Positions 25,248-34,010 are shown, counted from the first letter of the stretch. The stretch is DNA of 64,000 nucleotides from Amycolatopsis jejuensis (GCF_000717335.1 NZ_JNYZ01000020.1:248001-312000), one strand, 5' to 3'. The notes: generated from the sequence alone by a model not told the origin. Program-made: numbers and translations.

Positions 25248-26428
25248 CGTGATCCTCCGATGGCGAAGACGGCCAGCAGCAACCCGGCCCCGGTGAGTGC
25301 GGCGCCGACCCAGAACGGGGACACGAGGCCGAACCCGGCGCTGATCGCCACCCCGCCGAGCAGGGAACCCAGCATGTTGCCGACGTTGAGCGCCGACACG
25401 TTCGCGGCCGACGCGAGCCTGCCCCCGTCGCCCGCCTCGTCGAGGATGCGCCGCTGCAACGGCGCCACCGTCCCGAATCCGGCCGCGCCGACGCCGAACA
25501 GCGCGGCGATCGCGGTGACCGGAGACTGGAACGCCCAGCCCGCCACCACCAGTACGGCCAGCAGGCAGGCGAGGGTGGCCACCACCGAGGCGGCCGGGCG
25601 CCGGTCGGCGATCCTGCCGCTGACCAGGTTGCCGACCAGCATCCCGGCCCCGACCACGACGAGCAGCAGCGAGATGTCCCCGGCGGCGAAGCCGGTGACG
25701 CCGGTCAGGATGGGGTTGACATAGGTGAGGGCGGCGAACAGGCCGGCGTGTCCGAACGCCGCGGTGGCCAGTGCCAGCCACAGCCGCCGGTTGCCGAAGG
25801 CGGCCAGCTCGCCGCGGACGCTCGCGGTGCCGGTCCGTTCCTGGCGCGGGACCAGGGTGACGATGCCGGCCAGGCCGATGACGCCGAGCAGCGTGACGGC
25901 CCAGAACGTCATGCGCCAGTCGGTGGCCTCACCCAGCGCGGTTCCCAGCGGGACGCCCAGCACGGTGGCGACGGTGAGGCCGGTGAACACCACGGCGATG
26001 GCGGTGCCCTTGCGGCTTTCCGGGACCAGCGTGGTCGCGACCACCGTCGCCACGCCGAAGAAGGCGCCGTGGGCGAGTGCCCCGCCGATCCGGGCCACCA
26101 GCAGCAGCCAGTACCACGGCGCCGCCGCGCAGAGCACCGTGCAGGCCAAGAACAGGATGACCAGCGCCACCAGGAAAGCCTTGCGTGGCAACCGGGCCGT
26201 GACGAGGGTGAGCAGCGGCGCGCCGATCACGACACCGAGCGCGTAGCCCGAGACCAGGAAGCCGGCGACCGGAATGGACACCCCCAGCGTTCCGGCGATC
26301 CGGGGAAGCAGCCCCACGATGACGAATTCCGTCGTGCCGAAGGCGAACGCGGTGATGGTCAGTGCGAGCAGGCCCACCGTCGGGCCGGAGCGGATGCGGG
26401 CCGGGCCGCTGGAGATCGCGGAGGTCAT
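25244..26428 (-). CDS. MFS drug-efflux type transporter (DHA1-like, 12 helices)
   Basis: A 394-residue membrane protein with twelve hydrophobic segments. The early GTTEFVIVGLLPRIAGTLGVS segment, the loop motif ALAHGAFFGVATVVATTLVPE and the RIADRR loop after helix 7 are typical of the DHA1 group that includes chloramphenicol and arabinose exporters. It is expected to export a small molecule with protons. Start ATG 26428 shares one base with the stop of the glycosyltransferase gene (TGATG), and its own stop overlaps the 3-dehydratase start. In this context it could export the glycosylated product of the operon or give self-resistance. Confidence 0.9.
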   Translation of the reverse strand: MTSAISSGPARIRSGPTVGLLALTITAFAFGTTEFVIVGLLPRIAGTLGVSIPVAGFLVSGYALGVVIGAPLLTLVTARLPRKAFLVALVILFLACTVLCAAAPWYWLLLVARIGGALAHGAFFGVATVVATTLVPESRKGTAIAVVFTGLTVATVLGVPLGTALGEATDWRMTFWAVTLLGVIGLAGIVTLVPRQERTGTASVRGELAAFGNRRLWLALATAAFGHAGLFAALTYVNPILTGVTGFAAGDISLLLVVVGAGMLVGNLVSGRIADRRPAASVVATLACLLAVLVVAGWAFQSPVTAIAALFGVGAAGFGTVAPLQRRILDEAGDGGRLASAANVSALNVGNMLGSLLGGVAISAGFGLVSPFWVGAALTGAGLLLAVFAIGGSR

Positions 26429-27597
26429 CACTTCGCCTCCGCCGGCAGCCGGGCCCCGGTGTTCTCCAGGCGCATGGCCGCATCCAGGTAGCTCACCACC
26501 GACTCCGGGGACAGCTGGCGGGCGTTCTCCCTGCCGAGCCGCGATGCGGTCGCGCGGCTGTCCTCGTCGGTGAGCAGGCGCACCGTGGCCGCGCGGATGG
26601 CGGCCACGGTGGCGTCCTGCGGGTGCAGGCTCTCCCCCGCACCGACGCCGGCGATCCGGTCGCCGTGCTGGAAATGCACGCACGTCTGCGGCAGGACGAG
26701 CTGCGGGAGGCCAGCCGCGATCGCGGCCATGACGCTGTTCGACCCACCGTGGTTGATCATCAGCCGGCAGCTGCCGAGGACTTCGCGCAGCGGGATGCCC
26801 CGCACGATCCGGACGTGCTCGGGCAGGTCGTCGACCTGGGGCAGGTTGCCGCTGGCCGCGACGATCACCTCGGCATCGAGGTCGCGCAGGGCGGCCAGTA
26901 CGTTCCGGAACACCTCGGCGTGTCCGAGCATGATCGGGATGTTGCCCAGTGTCACGCAGATCCGGGGCCGGTCCGGCGGGTCCAGCAACCATTCGGGCAG
27001 GACCGCGCCGCCGTTGAACGACGACCAGACCATCGGCAGCACGGCGCAGTCCGGCAGGCCGATCTGGAGACTCGGCGGGCAGACGTCCACCCAGCGCCAC
27101 GGGCCGGGCAGGTGGTCCGGGACGTTCCACTGGCGCAACAGCGGCCGTAGTTCCTCGTATGCCGCGTCGTCGATTTCCTTCGGTGGCGTCAGTCCCCAGC
27201 CGTGCTGGATGACCGGGACACCCAGCCGGGCGGCCGCGATGGAACCGGCGTAGTCCCACGCGGTGTGCACGAGCAGGTCGGGACGCCAGCGTCCGGTGAC
27301 GTCGACGACCCGGTCGACGATCAGCTCGCTCAGCGGTACGTAGTATTCGAGTACGTGATCCACCATCGCCTCGACGCCCGGTCCGGGTGGCGCCGAGGCC
27401 CTGCCGTTGCGTAGTCCGGCGAGGGGGATGTCCGGGCCGAGGGACACCGACGGCAGGCCCGCCGCGGCGGATACCCCCGCCATTGTCTCCGTCATCGCGA
27501 CGCGGACGTCGTGCCCGGCATTGCGCAGTGCCCACAGGAACGGGACCATCGGATAGAAATGTCCCTGGTTCGGGCAGCTGGTAGCGAGGATTCGCAT
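26428..27597 (-). CDS. GT-B glycosyltransferase, antibiotic type (GT1 family)
   Basis: A 389-residue GT-B enzyme. The N-terminal half starts with MRILATSCPNQGHFYPMVPF, the usual acceptor-domain opening of macrolide and aglycone glycosyltransferases. The C-terminal donor-binding signature is INHGGSNSVMAAIAAGLPQLVLPQ, followed by HPQDATVAAIR. The donor is probably an NDP-deoxyhexose, given the co-transcribed 3-dehydratase. ATG 27597 begins the operon, with GGAAGG upstream. Without a polyketide synthase or peptide synthetase in the window, the acceptor is unknown. It may act on a foreign antibiotic as a defence or on a product made elsewhere in the genome. Confidence 0.9.
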   Translation of the reverse strand: MRILATSCPNQGHFYPMVPFLWALRNAGHDVRVAMTETMAGVSAAAGLPSVSLGPDIPLAGLRNGRASAPPGPGVEAMVDHVLEYYVPLSELIVDRVVDVTGRWRPDLLVHTAWDYAGSIAAARLGVPVIQHGWGLTPPKEIDDAAYEELRPLLRQWNVPDHLPGPWRWVDVCPPSLQIGLPDCAVLPMVWSSFNGGAVLPEWLLDPPDRPRICVTLGNIPIMLGHAEVFRNVLAALRDLDAEVIVAASGNLPQVDDLPEHVRIVRGIPLREVLGSCRLMINHGGSNSVMAAIAAGLPQLVLPQTCVHFQHGDRIAGVGAGESLHPQDATVAAIRAATVRLLTDEDSRATASRLGRENARQLSPESVVSYLDAAMRLENTGARLPAEAK

Positions 27598-27800
27598 CGG
27601 GTCCGCCTTCCGCGTCGACGTTGACGAATGCCGTTCGAGTCACGGAGCGTATGGCGCACGGCACTGGTAGAAACACCAGACGTAACGCCAAAATCGGGCG
27701 CACGGCACCTTTCCCGGCTGCCCGGAGAACCGCCGGTGAGCGCGGCCCGGTCCCGAGGCCACAGTCCGGAAATCACCCGAACGACGTCGGCCCCGGGTAT

Positions 27801-27815
27801 TGTCAACCTGTCAAC
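27801..27815. promoter_or_regulatory. Direct repeat in the glycosyltransferase/P450 divergent promoter region
   Basis: TGTCAAC occurs at 27801-27807 and again at 27809-27815, eight bases apart, 45-60 bp before the P450 start. Read on the other strand this gives two successive GTTGACA words, which resemble sigma-70 -35 elements pointing at the glycosyltransferase operon. No matching -10 was found. Confidence 0.3.
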
Positions 27816-27859
27816 AAGGGTGCACGGTGGACGGGACCGAACCCCGGGAGGTGGTCCCC

Positions 27860-29437
27860 ATGGCGGACGTGCCCGGCCTGCGCACGGACCGGAGCGGAAC
27901 CGCGCACCCCACAGCCGGAACCGCGCTCAGCGCCACCAAAGCCGCCCTCCTGCACCCCACCGGGATCCGGCCTCTCCGCAAGGTCAGCCGGGCCGGAAGC
28001 GACGGCGTCACCCGCGTCGCCGAAAGCCTCCGCACCCGCATTCCCCCGCTCACCGCAATTCCCCTCCCCCGCGCGGTCGATCGGCGGTGGCTCGCCGCGG
28101 AGTGGCCCGTCCGGGAGTTCGCCGCGCCGCCGGACGGGAGCGGGCTCAAACCCGTCCTCGGGGACGACGGCCCGCCCGTGGTCGGGCACACGCTCGACAT
28201 GATGCGGTTCGGCCTCGACTTCAGCTTTCGCCGGTACGAGAAGTACGGCCCGGTCTCGTGGATGGGCGGGTTCGGCACGCGGATCGTGTCGCTGTCCGGG
28301 CCCGAAGCCACCCAAGTCGCGCTCGTGAACAAGGACAAAGCGTTCTCCCAGGAGGGCTGGAAGTTCTTCATCGAGCGGTTCTTCGAACGCGGCCTCATGC
28401 TCCTCGACTTCGGCGAGCACCACCTGCACCGGCGGATCATGCAGCAGGCGTTCACGCGCGACCGGCTCCGCGGATACGTCGCGCAGATGGGCCCGGCGCT
28501 GCGGAACGGCCTGCCGCCCGCCGGGCACCCGCGGCTGTACCGGGCGTTCAAGCAGCTCACGCTGGACGTCGCGACGCAGGTCTTCATGGGCATGCCCGCC
28601 ACCGCCGACGCGGCAAAGATCAACCGTGCGTTCGTGAGCGCTGTCCGGGCCGGTACCGCCGTAGTGCGCTACCCGGTGCCAGGCGGGCGGTGGGCGGCCG
28701 GCCTGCGCGGACGCCGGACCCTGGAGCGCTACTTCGCCGAGAACCTGCCCGCGAAACGCAGCGCCGACACCACCGACCTCTTCTCCGCGCTCTGCCACGC
28801 CACCTCCGAGGACGGCGACCGGTTCAGCGACGCCGACATCGTCAACCACATGATCTTCCTCATGATGGCCGCGCATGACACCACCACCATCACCGCCAGC
28901 GCGATGGCCTACTACCTCGCCAAACATCCGGAATGGCAGGACCGCGCCCGCGAGGAGTCGCTCCGCCTCGGCGACGACCTGCCCGGCCTCGACGAGCTGG
29001 AAAGCCTCGAAACCCTCGACCTCGTGATGAAGGAGGCGCTCCGGCTGCGTGCCCCGGTCCCGTCGCTGACCCGGATGACCACGAAGGACACCGAGGTGCT
29101 CGGGCACTACCTGCCCGCGGGCACGCTGGTCGGCGTCTCGCCGACGCTCAACCACTACACCCCCGGATGCTGGACTGATCCGCTGCGGTTCGACCCCGAG
29201 CGGTTCGGTCCGGACCGCCGCGAGGACAAATCCCACCGGTTCGCGTGGATGCCCTTCGGCGGCGGTGCGCACAAGTGCATCGGGCTGCAGTTCGGCAGCC
29301 TGGAGGTGAAGGCGCTGATGCACGAGATGCTCCGCGCCCACCGCTGGTCGGTGCCCGGGGACTACGTCGCGAAGTGGGATTACGTCTCGCTTCCGGTGCC
29401 CGCTGACGGGCTCCCCATGCGCTTGGCTTATCGTTGA
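27860..29437 (+). CDS. Cytochrome P450
   Basis: A 525-residue P450. It has the I-helix oxygen-activation motif (MMAAHDTTT), the ExxR motif in KEALRLR, and the heme loop FGGGAHKCIG with the axial Cys at about 473. The first 75 residues are an unusual polar and Pro/Arg-rich extension not needed for the fold. No signal peptide is visible. ATG 27860 is chosen because GGGAGGTGG lies just before it. Earlier non-ATG starts lack a site. The family looks nearer to sterol/lipid-type bacterial P450s (CYP136-like impression) than to small antibiotic P450s. It is divergent from the glycosyltransferase operon, and a shared pathway is possible but unproven. Confidence 0.93.
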   Translation: MADVPGLRTDRSGTAHPTAGTALSATKAALLHPTGIRPLRKVSRAGSDGVTRVAESLRTRIPPLTAIPLPRAVDRRWLAAEWPVREFAAPPDGSGLKPVLGDDGPPVVGHTLDMMRFGLDFSFRRYEKYGPVSWMGGFGTRIVSLSGPEATQVALVNKDKAFSQEGWKFFIERFFERGLMLLDFGEHHLHRRIMQQAFTRDRLRGYVAQMGPALRNGLPPAGHPRLYRAFKQLTLDVATQVFMGMPATADAAKINRAFVSAVRAGTAVVRYPVPGGRWAAGLRGRRTLERYFAENLPAKRSADTTDLFSALCHATSEDGDRFSDADIVNHMIFLMMAAHDTTTITASAMAYYLAKHPEWQDRAREESLRLGDDLPGLDELESLETLDLVMKEALRLRAPVPSLTRMTTKDTEVLGHYLPAGTLVGVSPTLNHYTPGCWTDPLRFDPERFGPDRREDKSHRFAWMPFGGGAHKCIGLQFGSLEVKALMHEMLRAHRWSVPGDYVAKWDYVSLPVPADGLPMRLAYR

Positions 29438-29486
29438 CGGCCGCCGCGCGGGGCGGGGATAACCGGTATCAACTGCAGACAGTCGC

Positions 29487-29595
29487 AGTACACCACCTTC
29501 GTGTACTCATGGTGACCTCATGTCACCAGTTGTGTAGCGCCTGTCACTCGTTCAGCCGGTAGACACCCTGTTTCGTCCGTGATGCCGTGGCATCA
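29487..29595. promoter_or_regulatory. Cluster of three inverted repeats between the P450 and PAS-GGDEF-EAL genes
   Basis: Three separate inverted repeats occur in 109 bp. AGTACAC/GTGTACT spans 29487-29507 with a 7-base loop. GGTGAC/GTCACC spans 29511-29527 with a 5-base loop. TGATGCC/GGCATCA spans 29580-29595 with a 2-base centre. The first two could end the P450 transcript. The last is a good dimeric operator shape 88 bp before the next start codon. Confidence 0.5.
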
Positions 29596-29682
29596 CTCGC
29601 GGCCAACTCGTACCTAGTGTGGGTCCTCGGATTCCGGCACCGGGTCTGAGCTGGTCTTTGTCCGCGTATGAAGAGGTGGAGT

Positions 29683-31536
29683 GTGCCGGAGCCTGGTGCC
29701 ATGCCAGGGTTGGTCGACGTCGTGCGCAAGTACGCGGCCGAGCTGACCGACACCAACGGAGTAACGCTTCCCGCCGCGGAGCTCGAGCAAGTCCTGCTGT
29801 CGTTCGCCGCCGAGGTCACCGCCTCGCCCGCGGACACCGGCGCGCTCCGGCGCTTCACCGCCCTCTTCTCGGCCGCGCCGATCGGAATCGCGCTCGCCGA
29901 TACGGCGGGGACCGTCGTCGAGGTGAACGCGGCCTTCGCCAAGCTGCTCGGCACGAACGCCGCCGCTCTGCAGCAGCGGCACCTCGCCGACCTGGCCGCC
30001 GCCCCGCACGACGCGCAGCGGCTGCGCGACGCGCTGGACAGCCTGCCGCTCACCGGCAAGGACCGGCGCATCGTCCGCGGCGTGCACCTCGACCACAGCC
30101 GCGACGGCGGCCTCACCACCAACGTCACGCTCGCCTCGCTGCCCGGCGACCGCCCGGGGACGTTCTTCCCGGTCGTGATGGCAGCCGACGCCGACGACCT
30201 GCACCTGCTCGGCGAGCGCCTGCTGCACCAGAATCTCCACGATCCGCTCACCGGGCTGCCCAACAGCGCCGCCTTCACCGCGCGCCTCGAAGCCGTCCTC
30301 GGCGCGGGTGGCGAAGACCGGATCGCCTTGCTGTACCTGGACATCGACGGCTTCAAGGTGATCAACGACGGTCTCGGCGCCGGAATGGGCGACCTGGTGC
30401 TGAAGGCGATCGCGGCGAAGCTCACGGCAGTGTTCGCCGGTGAGCACGACGGGTACGTCGCGCGGCTGGCCGGGGACGGGTTCGCGGTCCTGCTGCGCGG
30501 TCCGGGGGTCGACCGGCGGACGACGGTGCTGCTGGCCGACCGCATCCTCGAAGAGCTGAGCGAGCCGGTGTATCTCGACGAGCACGGCATCGGCGTGAGC
30601 GCGAGCATCGGCATCGTGGTGCGCCCGGCGAACCAGGGCGGGCAGGGCGAGCTGCTGCGGGCGGCCGAGCTGGCGCTGCACCGGGCCAAGGAAGCCGGCA
30701 AGGCGCAGTGGATGTTGTTCGACCCGGAGGAGGACGCCCGCGACCGCAGCCGGTACCAGCTCGGCGCGGTGATTGCCGGTGCGCTCGAAAACGGCGAGTT
30801 CTCGCTGATCTACCAGCCGACCGTGAAGCTCGCCAAGCAGGACGAGATCGCCGCGGTGAACGCCGGGCTGCTCTGGCATCACCCGGAGCGGGGCGAGCTC
30901 GGGTCCGACCAGTTCTTCCCGCTCGCGCAGACCACCGGGATGACGGTGCCGCTCGGCAAATGGCTGCTGTCGGAGTCGCTCGGGGCGACCGCGCGCTGGC
31001 GGCGGCAGTACGGCGACACCGCGCCGGACGTCTGCATCCGGCTGCCTAAGCGGCTGGCCATCGACCCGGAACTGGTGATGCTGGTCAAAGATCAGCTCGA
31101 CCGCTACCACCTGCCCGCACGGGCACTGCGGCTGTGCACCGACCGCGCGTCGATGTTCAACGACAAGGGCGAGGTGCTCGATTCGTTCACCGTGCTGGCC
31201 GAACTCGGCGCGCAGCTGGTGCTCACCATCTCCGGCTCGTCCGACCTCGAGCTGATCCCGCAGTACCGGCTGCCGGTGAAGCACGTGATCCTCAGCGGCG
31301 CGGTCGTGGACTCCCTCGCCGGCGACAACCCGTCCGAAACCGATCTGCGGCACCTGTCCCAGCTCGTGACGCGGGCGAAGGAGCTGAAGCTGCGCATCGG
31401 CGCGGAGGGCGTGCGCGACGCGGTCCACGCGCAACGGCTGCGGGAGCACGGCGTACTGGCCGCGCGGGGTTCGTTCGTCGCGGAATCCGCCACCGGCGAC
31501 GAGGTCGACGAAATGATCGCCCGGCACTCGGACTGA
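29683..31536 (+). CDS. PAS-GGDEF-EAL protein with degenerate catalytic motifs
   Basis: About 617 residues, cytoplasmic. A PAS-like domain covers residues 60-165. It is followed by a GGDEF domain opening with HDPLTGLPNSAAF and an EAL domain. The GGDEF signature reads AGDGF, lacking the catalytic Glu. In the EAL domain the motif is NAG in IAAVNAGLLWHHP. The usual Asn strand reads IRLPKR, the TE position CTDRA, the DDFG position ISGSS, and the catalytic Lys is gone. Both activities are therefore unlikely. Binding of c-di-GMP or partner regulation is more plausible. GTG 29683 after AGGTGGAG is preferred, and ATG 29668 is possible. Three inverted repeats precede it. Confidence 0.88.
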   Translation: MPEPGAMPGLVDVVRKYAAELTDTNGVTLPAAELEQVLLSFAAEVTASPADTGALRRFTALFSAAPIGIALADTAGTVVEVNAAFAKLLGTNAAALQQRHLADLAAAPHDAQRLRDALDSLPLTGKDRRIVRGVHLDHSRDGGLTTNVTLASLPGDRPGTFFPVVMAADADDLHLLGERLLHQNLHDPLTGLPNSAAFTARLEAVLGAGGEDRIALLYLDIDGFKVINDGLGAGMGDLVLKAIAAKLTAVFAGEHDGYVARLAGDGFAVLLRGPGVDRRTTVLLADRILEELSEPVYLDEHGIGVSASIGIVVRPANQGGQGELLRAAELALHRAKEAGKAQWMLFDPEEDARDRSRYQLGAVIAGALENGEFSLIYQPTVKLAKQDEIAAVNAGLLWHHPERGELGSDQFFPLAQTTGMTVPLGKWLLSESLGATARWRRQYGDTAPDVCIRLPKRLAIDPELVMLVKDQLDRYHLPARALRLCTDRASMFNDKGEVLDSFTVLAELGAQLVLTISGSSDLELIPQYRLPVKHVILSGAVVDSLAGDNPSETDLRHLSQLVTRAKELKLRIGAEGVRDAVHAQRLREHGVLAARGSFVAESATGDEVDEMIARHSD

Positions 31537-31567
31537 TCTGTACTCCCGACCGGAAGGACCCCTGCCG

Positions 31568-32026
31568 ATGCAACCCGGCGATCTCGCCCCCGACTTCACG
31601 CTGTCCGACGACCAAGGCACCGACCGCACCCTGTCGGTGCTGCTGTCCGACGGCCCGGTCGTGCTGTTCTTCTACCCGGCCGCGATGACCAGCGGGTGCA
31701 CCGCGGAGAGCTGCCACTTCCGCGACCTGGCCGCGGAGTTCGCCGAGGTGGGTGCCCAGCGCGTCGGCATCAGCCCGGACGCGGTCGAAAAGCAGCGCAC
31801 GTTCTCCACCACGCACGGGTTCGACTACCCGCTGCTGTCCGATGTGGACGGTGTGGTGGCGAAACAGTTCGGTGTGTGGCGCAAAATCCTGCCCCTGCAC
31901 ACGAAACGGCAGACGTTCGTGATCGGCCCCGACCGCCGCATCCTGGACGTGATCAAGAGCGAACTGAACTTCACCGCCCACGCCGACCGGGCTCTGCAGG
32001 TACTGCGAACCCGCACCACCGCCTGA
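31568..32026 (+). CDS. bcp: Peroxiredoxin, BCP/PrxQ type
   Basis: A 152-residue thiol peroxidase of the atypical two-Cys PrxQ group. The peroxidatic Cys44 and resolving Cys49 lie five residues apart in MTSGCTAESCHF. The fold follows the family from PGDLAPDFTL to the end, including FVIGPDRRIL. It reduces hydrogen peroxide and organic peroxides with thioredoxin. A good binding site (GGAAGGA) precedes the ATG. It sits 31 bp after the PAS-GGDEF-EAL gene and could be cotranscribed. The 30-bp-unit repeat array begins 24 bp after its stop. Confidence 0.94.
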   Translation: MQPGDLAPDFTLSDDQGTDRTLSVLLSDGPVVLFFYPAAMTSGCTAESCHFRDLAAEFAEVGAQRVGISPDAVEKQRTFSTTHGFDYPLLSDVDGVVAKQFGVWRKILPLHTKRQTFVIGPDRRILDVIKSELNFTAHADRALQVLRTRTTA

Positions 32027-32049
32027 CCCGCCCCGTCCCGCCCCGAGCA

Positions 32050-32128
32050 CCCCAATGTGGCATTGGGTGCATCTGACGCAACGAATGCCACATTGGGTGC
32101 GCTCAACGCAACCAATGCCACATTGGGG
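32050..32128. repeat. 30-bp-unit repeat array, copy A (three units)
   Basis: Three units start with CCCCAATGTGGCATTGGG (32050-32067) and end with ACCAATGCCACATTGGGG (32111-32128), the reverse complement of the start but for one base. The middle unit carries GAATGCCACATTGGG. The period is 30 bp. The array fills the gap between the convergent bcp and GNAT genes, 23 and 26 bp from their stops. Confidence 0.9.
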
Positions 32129-32154
32129 TGCTTGCGGCGAGCGAGGAGCAAAGC

Positions 32155-32685
32155 TCACTCCGGCCGCTCGAGCCGCCACACCCGGTTGACGCCCGAGCAG
32201 GCCGGAGCGAGCGGCAGCACCGACGCTTCCTCACCGACCTCGGTGAACCCCAGCCGGGGCGGAACCGCGCCGCTGCCGGTGTTGCGTCGGTCGTGCTTGA
32301 TCAGCACGTGGGTGGCACCCTGCCGCCAGGCCTCGGCGACGAGCAACGCACTCGCGCGAGTCACGTACCCCTTGCCGGTGTGCGGTTTCGCGAGCCAGTA
32401 GCCGATCTCGCGCCCGTCGTCGCGGCGCATGAGACCGCAGCCGCCAGCCAGGCCGTCGGCGGTGAAGATGGCGTAGTTGTACTCGCCGCCGCTCTCCCAC
32501 TCCTCCATCGAGCGGGACAGGAACTCCTCGCCCTTGGCCCGGTCGTACCCGTCGGCAGCCCAGAACAGCCACGCCCCGACGTGATCGAGCGAGGCGGTGA
32601 CGGTGTCGACCAGGAGGTCCAGGTGGTCCGGCCGCCAGCGGACGAGCGTGACGACGCCGTCGGTGAGGGTTTCCATGCCTGCCAT
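32155..32685 (-). CDS. GNAT family N-acetyltransferase (RimJ/RimL type)
   Basis: A 176-residue acetyltransferase. The N-terminal METLTDGVVTLVRWRPDHLD and the strand REIGYWLAKPHTGKGYVTRAS (acetyl-CoA pyrophosphate loop region, with a degenerate QxxGxG/A) fit the RimJ/RimL branch. RRNTGSGAVPPRLGFTEVG near the end matches the typical N..S..V..KLGF motif. The acceptor is probably a protein N-terminus or a small amine, but it is not identifiable. The start could be ATG 32685 or ATG 32676, and the second matches most relatives. It is convergent with the peroxiredoxin gene across the repeat array. Confidence 0.87.
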   Translation of the reverse strand: MAGMETLTDGVVTLVRWRPDHLDLLVDTVTASLDHVGAWLFWAADGYDRAKGEEFLSRSMEEWESGGEYNYAIFTADGLAGGCGLMRRDDGREIGYWLAKPHTGKGYVTRASALLVAEAWRQGATHVLIKHDRRNTGSGAVPPRLGFTEVGEEASVLPLAPACSGVNRVWRLERPE

Positions 32686-32742
32686 CGTGACAGGCGTGGC
32701 GGTGGCAGGCCCGCGAATTTCCGCAGGCCCACCACCAACGGG

Positions 32743-33939
32743 TCACTTCACCAGCACGCTCGACGGCACCTCGGTGTCACCCTTCAGCGCGTCGAAAAGC
32801 TGCTTCGACTTCGTCTTGTCCCAATGTTCCGCCGACGCGTCCGTCACCGGCACCGTGGTGGTGTTGACGCCATCCGACGAGATGCCGCGCATTGCCAGTG
32901 CCAGGCCGACCAGGTTGTGGACGTGGTCGCCGGTGTCCATGGTCAGTGCGTCCGGGGCCGAGGACAGCAGCGGAAAGAAGTCGAACGGGTTCAGCAGTGT
33001 CCCCGGGCTGGCGATCTGGCTCACCAGTGCGCCGATGAACTTGCGCTGGTTCGCCACCCGGTCGAGGTCCGACCGCGGGGTCGCGTCGCTGTGGCGCATG
33101 CGGACGAACCCGAGCGCCTGGCGGCCGTCGAGCTTCTGGCAGCCTGCCTTGATGTCGATGCCGGTCATGGTGTCGTTCATGTCCTTCTCGATGCACATGT
33201 CGACCCCGCCGATTGCGTCCACGATGTTCGCGAAACCGCCGAAGCCGATTTCCGCGTAGTGGTCGATACGCAGCCCCGTGGCGCCCTCCACGGTCTGCGC
33301 CAGCAGTTTCGGGCCACCGAGCGCGAACGCCGCGTTGATCTTGCTCGTGCCGTGGCCCGGGATCTTCACCTGCGAGTCCCGCGGCAGGCTCAGCAGCGTC
33401 GGTTTGGTGGAGTTGTCCGGGATGTGCGCGACCATGATCGTGTCGGTACGCTTCCCGCCCGCTTCGCCGACATCGCCGGTGGCCAGGCGTTCCTCGTCTT
33501 CCGCGGACAGGCCCTCGCGGCTGTCGGAGCCCACGATCAGCCAGTTCGTCCCCGACGCCGCGACCGGGCGGCCGGAGTAGTCGGCGAGCGCGTCGACCCG
33601 GTTGATCGAGAACTCCAGGTACGCCCATACCGCGCCCAGGAACAGCACGAAGACCACGAGCAACGTGAGCAGGACCTTGCCGACGCTCCATCTCCGGCGG
33701 CGGCGCGGGCGCTGCGGCGGCGGGTACCCCTGATCCGGCGGCTCCCGGCGCGGCGGCTGGGGCGGGGGCGGGGCCTCCCCGCGCACGCCGCCCATCGGCC
33801 GGGTCCGGCTGTCGTAAGGGCTCTGTCCTCTCCCCGGCAGCGGGAGCATCTGGGCCCGCTGCTGCTGCCGCGGGCGTGCGGGGGGCTGCGGTGGCCCGGG
33901 CGGCATCCGCCGCCCGCCGTCGTCGCCTCCGTACGTCAT
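32743..33939 (-). CDS. LytR-CpsA-Psr (LCP) family glycopolymer ligase
   Basis: A 398-residue type II membrane protein. A Pro/Arg/Gln-rich cytoplasmic region (residues 1-84) is followed by one membrane helix at about 88-110. The extracellular LCP domain then contains TNWLIVGSDSREGL, RTDTIMVAHI, LLSLPRDSQVKI, and KLDGRQALGFVRMRHSD near the middle. The conserved Arg and Asp residues that bind the polyprenyl pyrophosphate are kept. LCP enzymes attach arabinogalactan, teichoic or capsule polymers to peptidoglycan. In this genus the likely role is arabinogalactan ligation. ATG 33939 is the first start. A small inverted repeat upstream (33996-34010) may be regulatory. Confidence 0.93.
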   Translation of the reverse strand: MTYGGDDGGRRMPPGPPQPPARPRQQQRAQMLPLPGRGQSPYDSRTRPMGGVRGEAPPPPQPPRREPPDQGYPPPQRPRRRRRWSVGKVLLTLLVVFVLFLGAVWAYLEFSINRVDALADYSGRPVAASGTNWLIVGSDSREGLSAEDEERLATGDVGEAGGKRTDTIMVAHIPDNSTKPTLLSLPRDSQVKIPGHGTSKINAAFALGGPKLLAQTVEGATGLRIDHYAEIGFGGFANIVDAIGGVDMCIEKDMNDTMTGIDIKAGCQKLDGRQALGFVRMRHSDATPRSDLDRVANQRKFIGALVSQIASPGTLLNPFDFFPLLSSAPDALTMDTGDHVHNLVGLALAMRGISSDGVNTTTVPVTDASAEHWDKTKSKQLFDALKGDTEVPSSVLVK

Positions 33940-33995
33940 GGCCTCGATCTCCCCGATCCGGTGCTACTGGCGCCGCCCGGTACCGGCACGGCCCT

Positions 33996-34010
33996 CACGT
34001 CTAGGACGTG
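33996..34010. promoter_or_regulatory. Short inverted repeat between the LCP and cyclopropane synthase genes
   Basis: CACGTC/GACGTG with a 3-base centre (TAG) lies in the 112-bp gap. It is 42 bp past the cyclopropane synthase stop and about 57 bp before the LCP start. It could be a weak terminator for the former or an operator for the latter. Confidence 0.3.
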
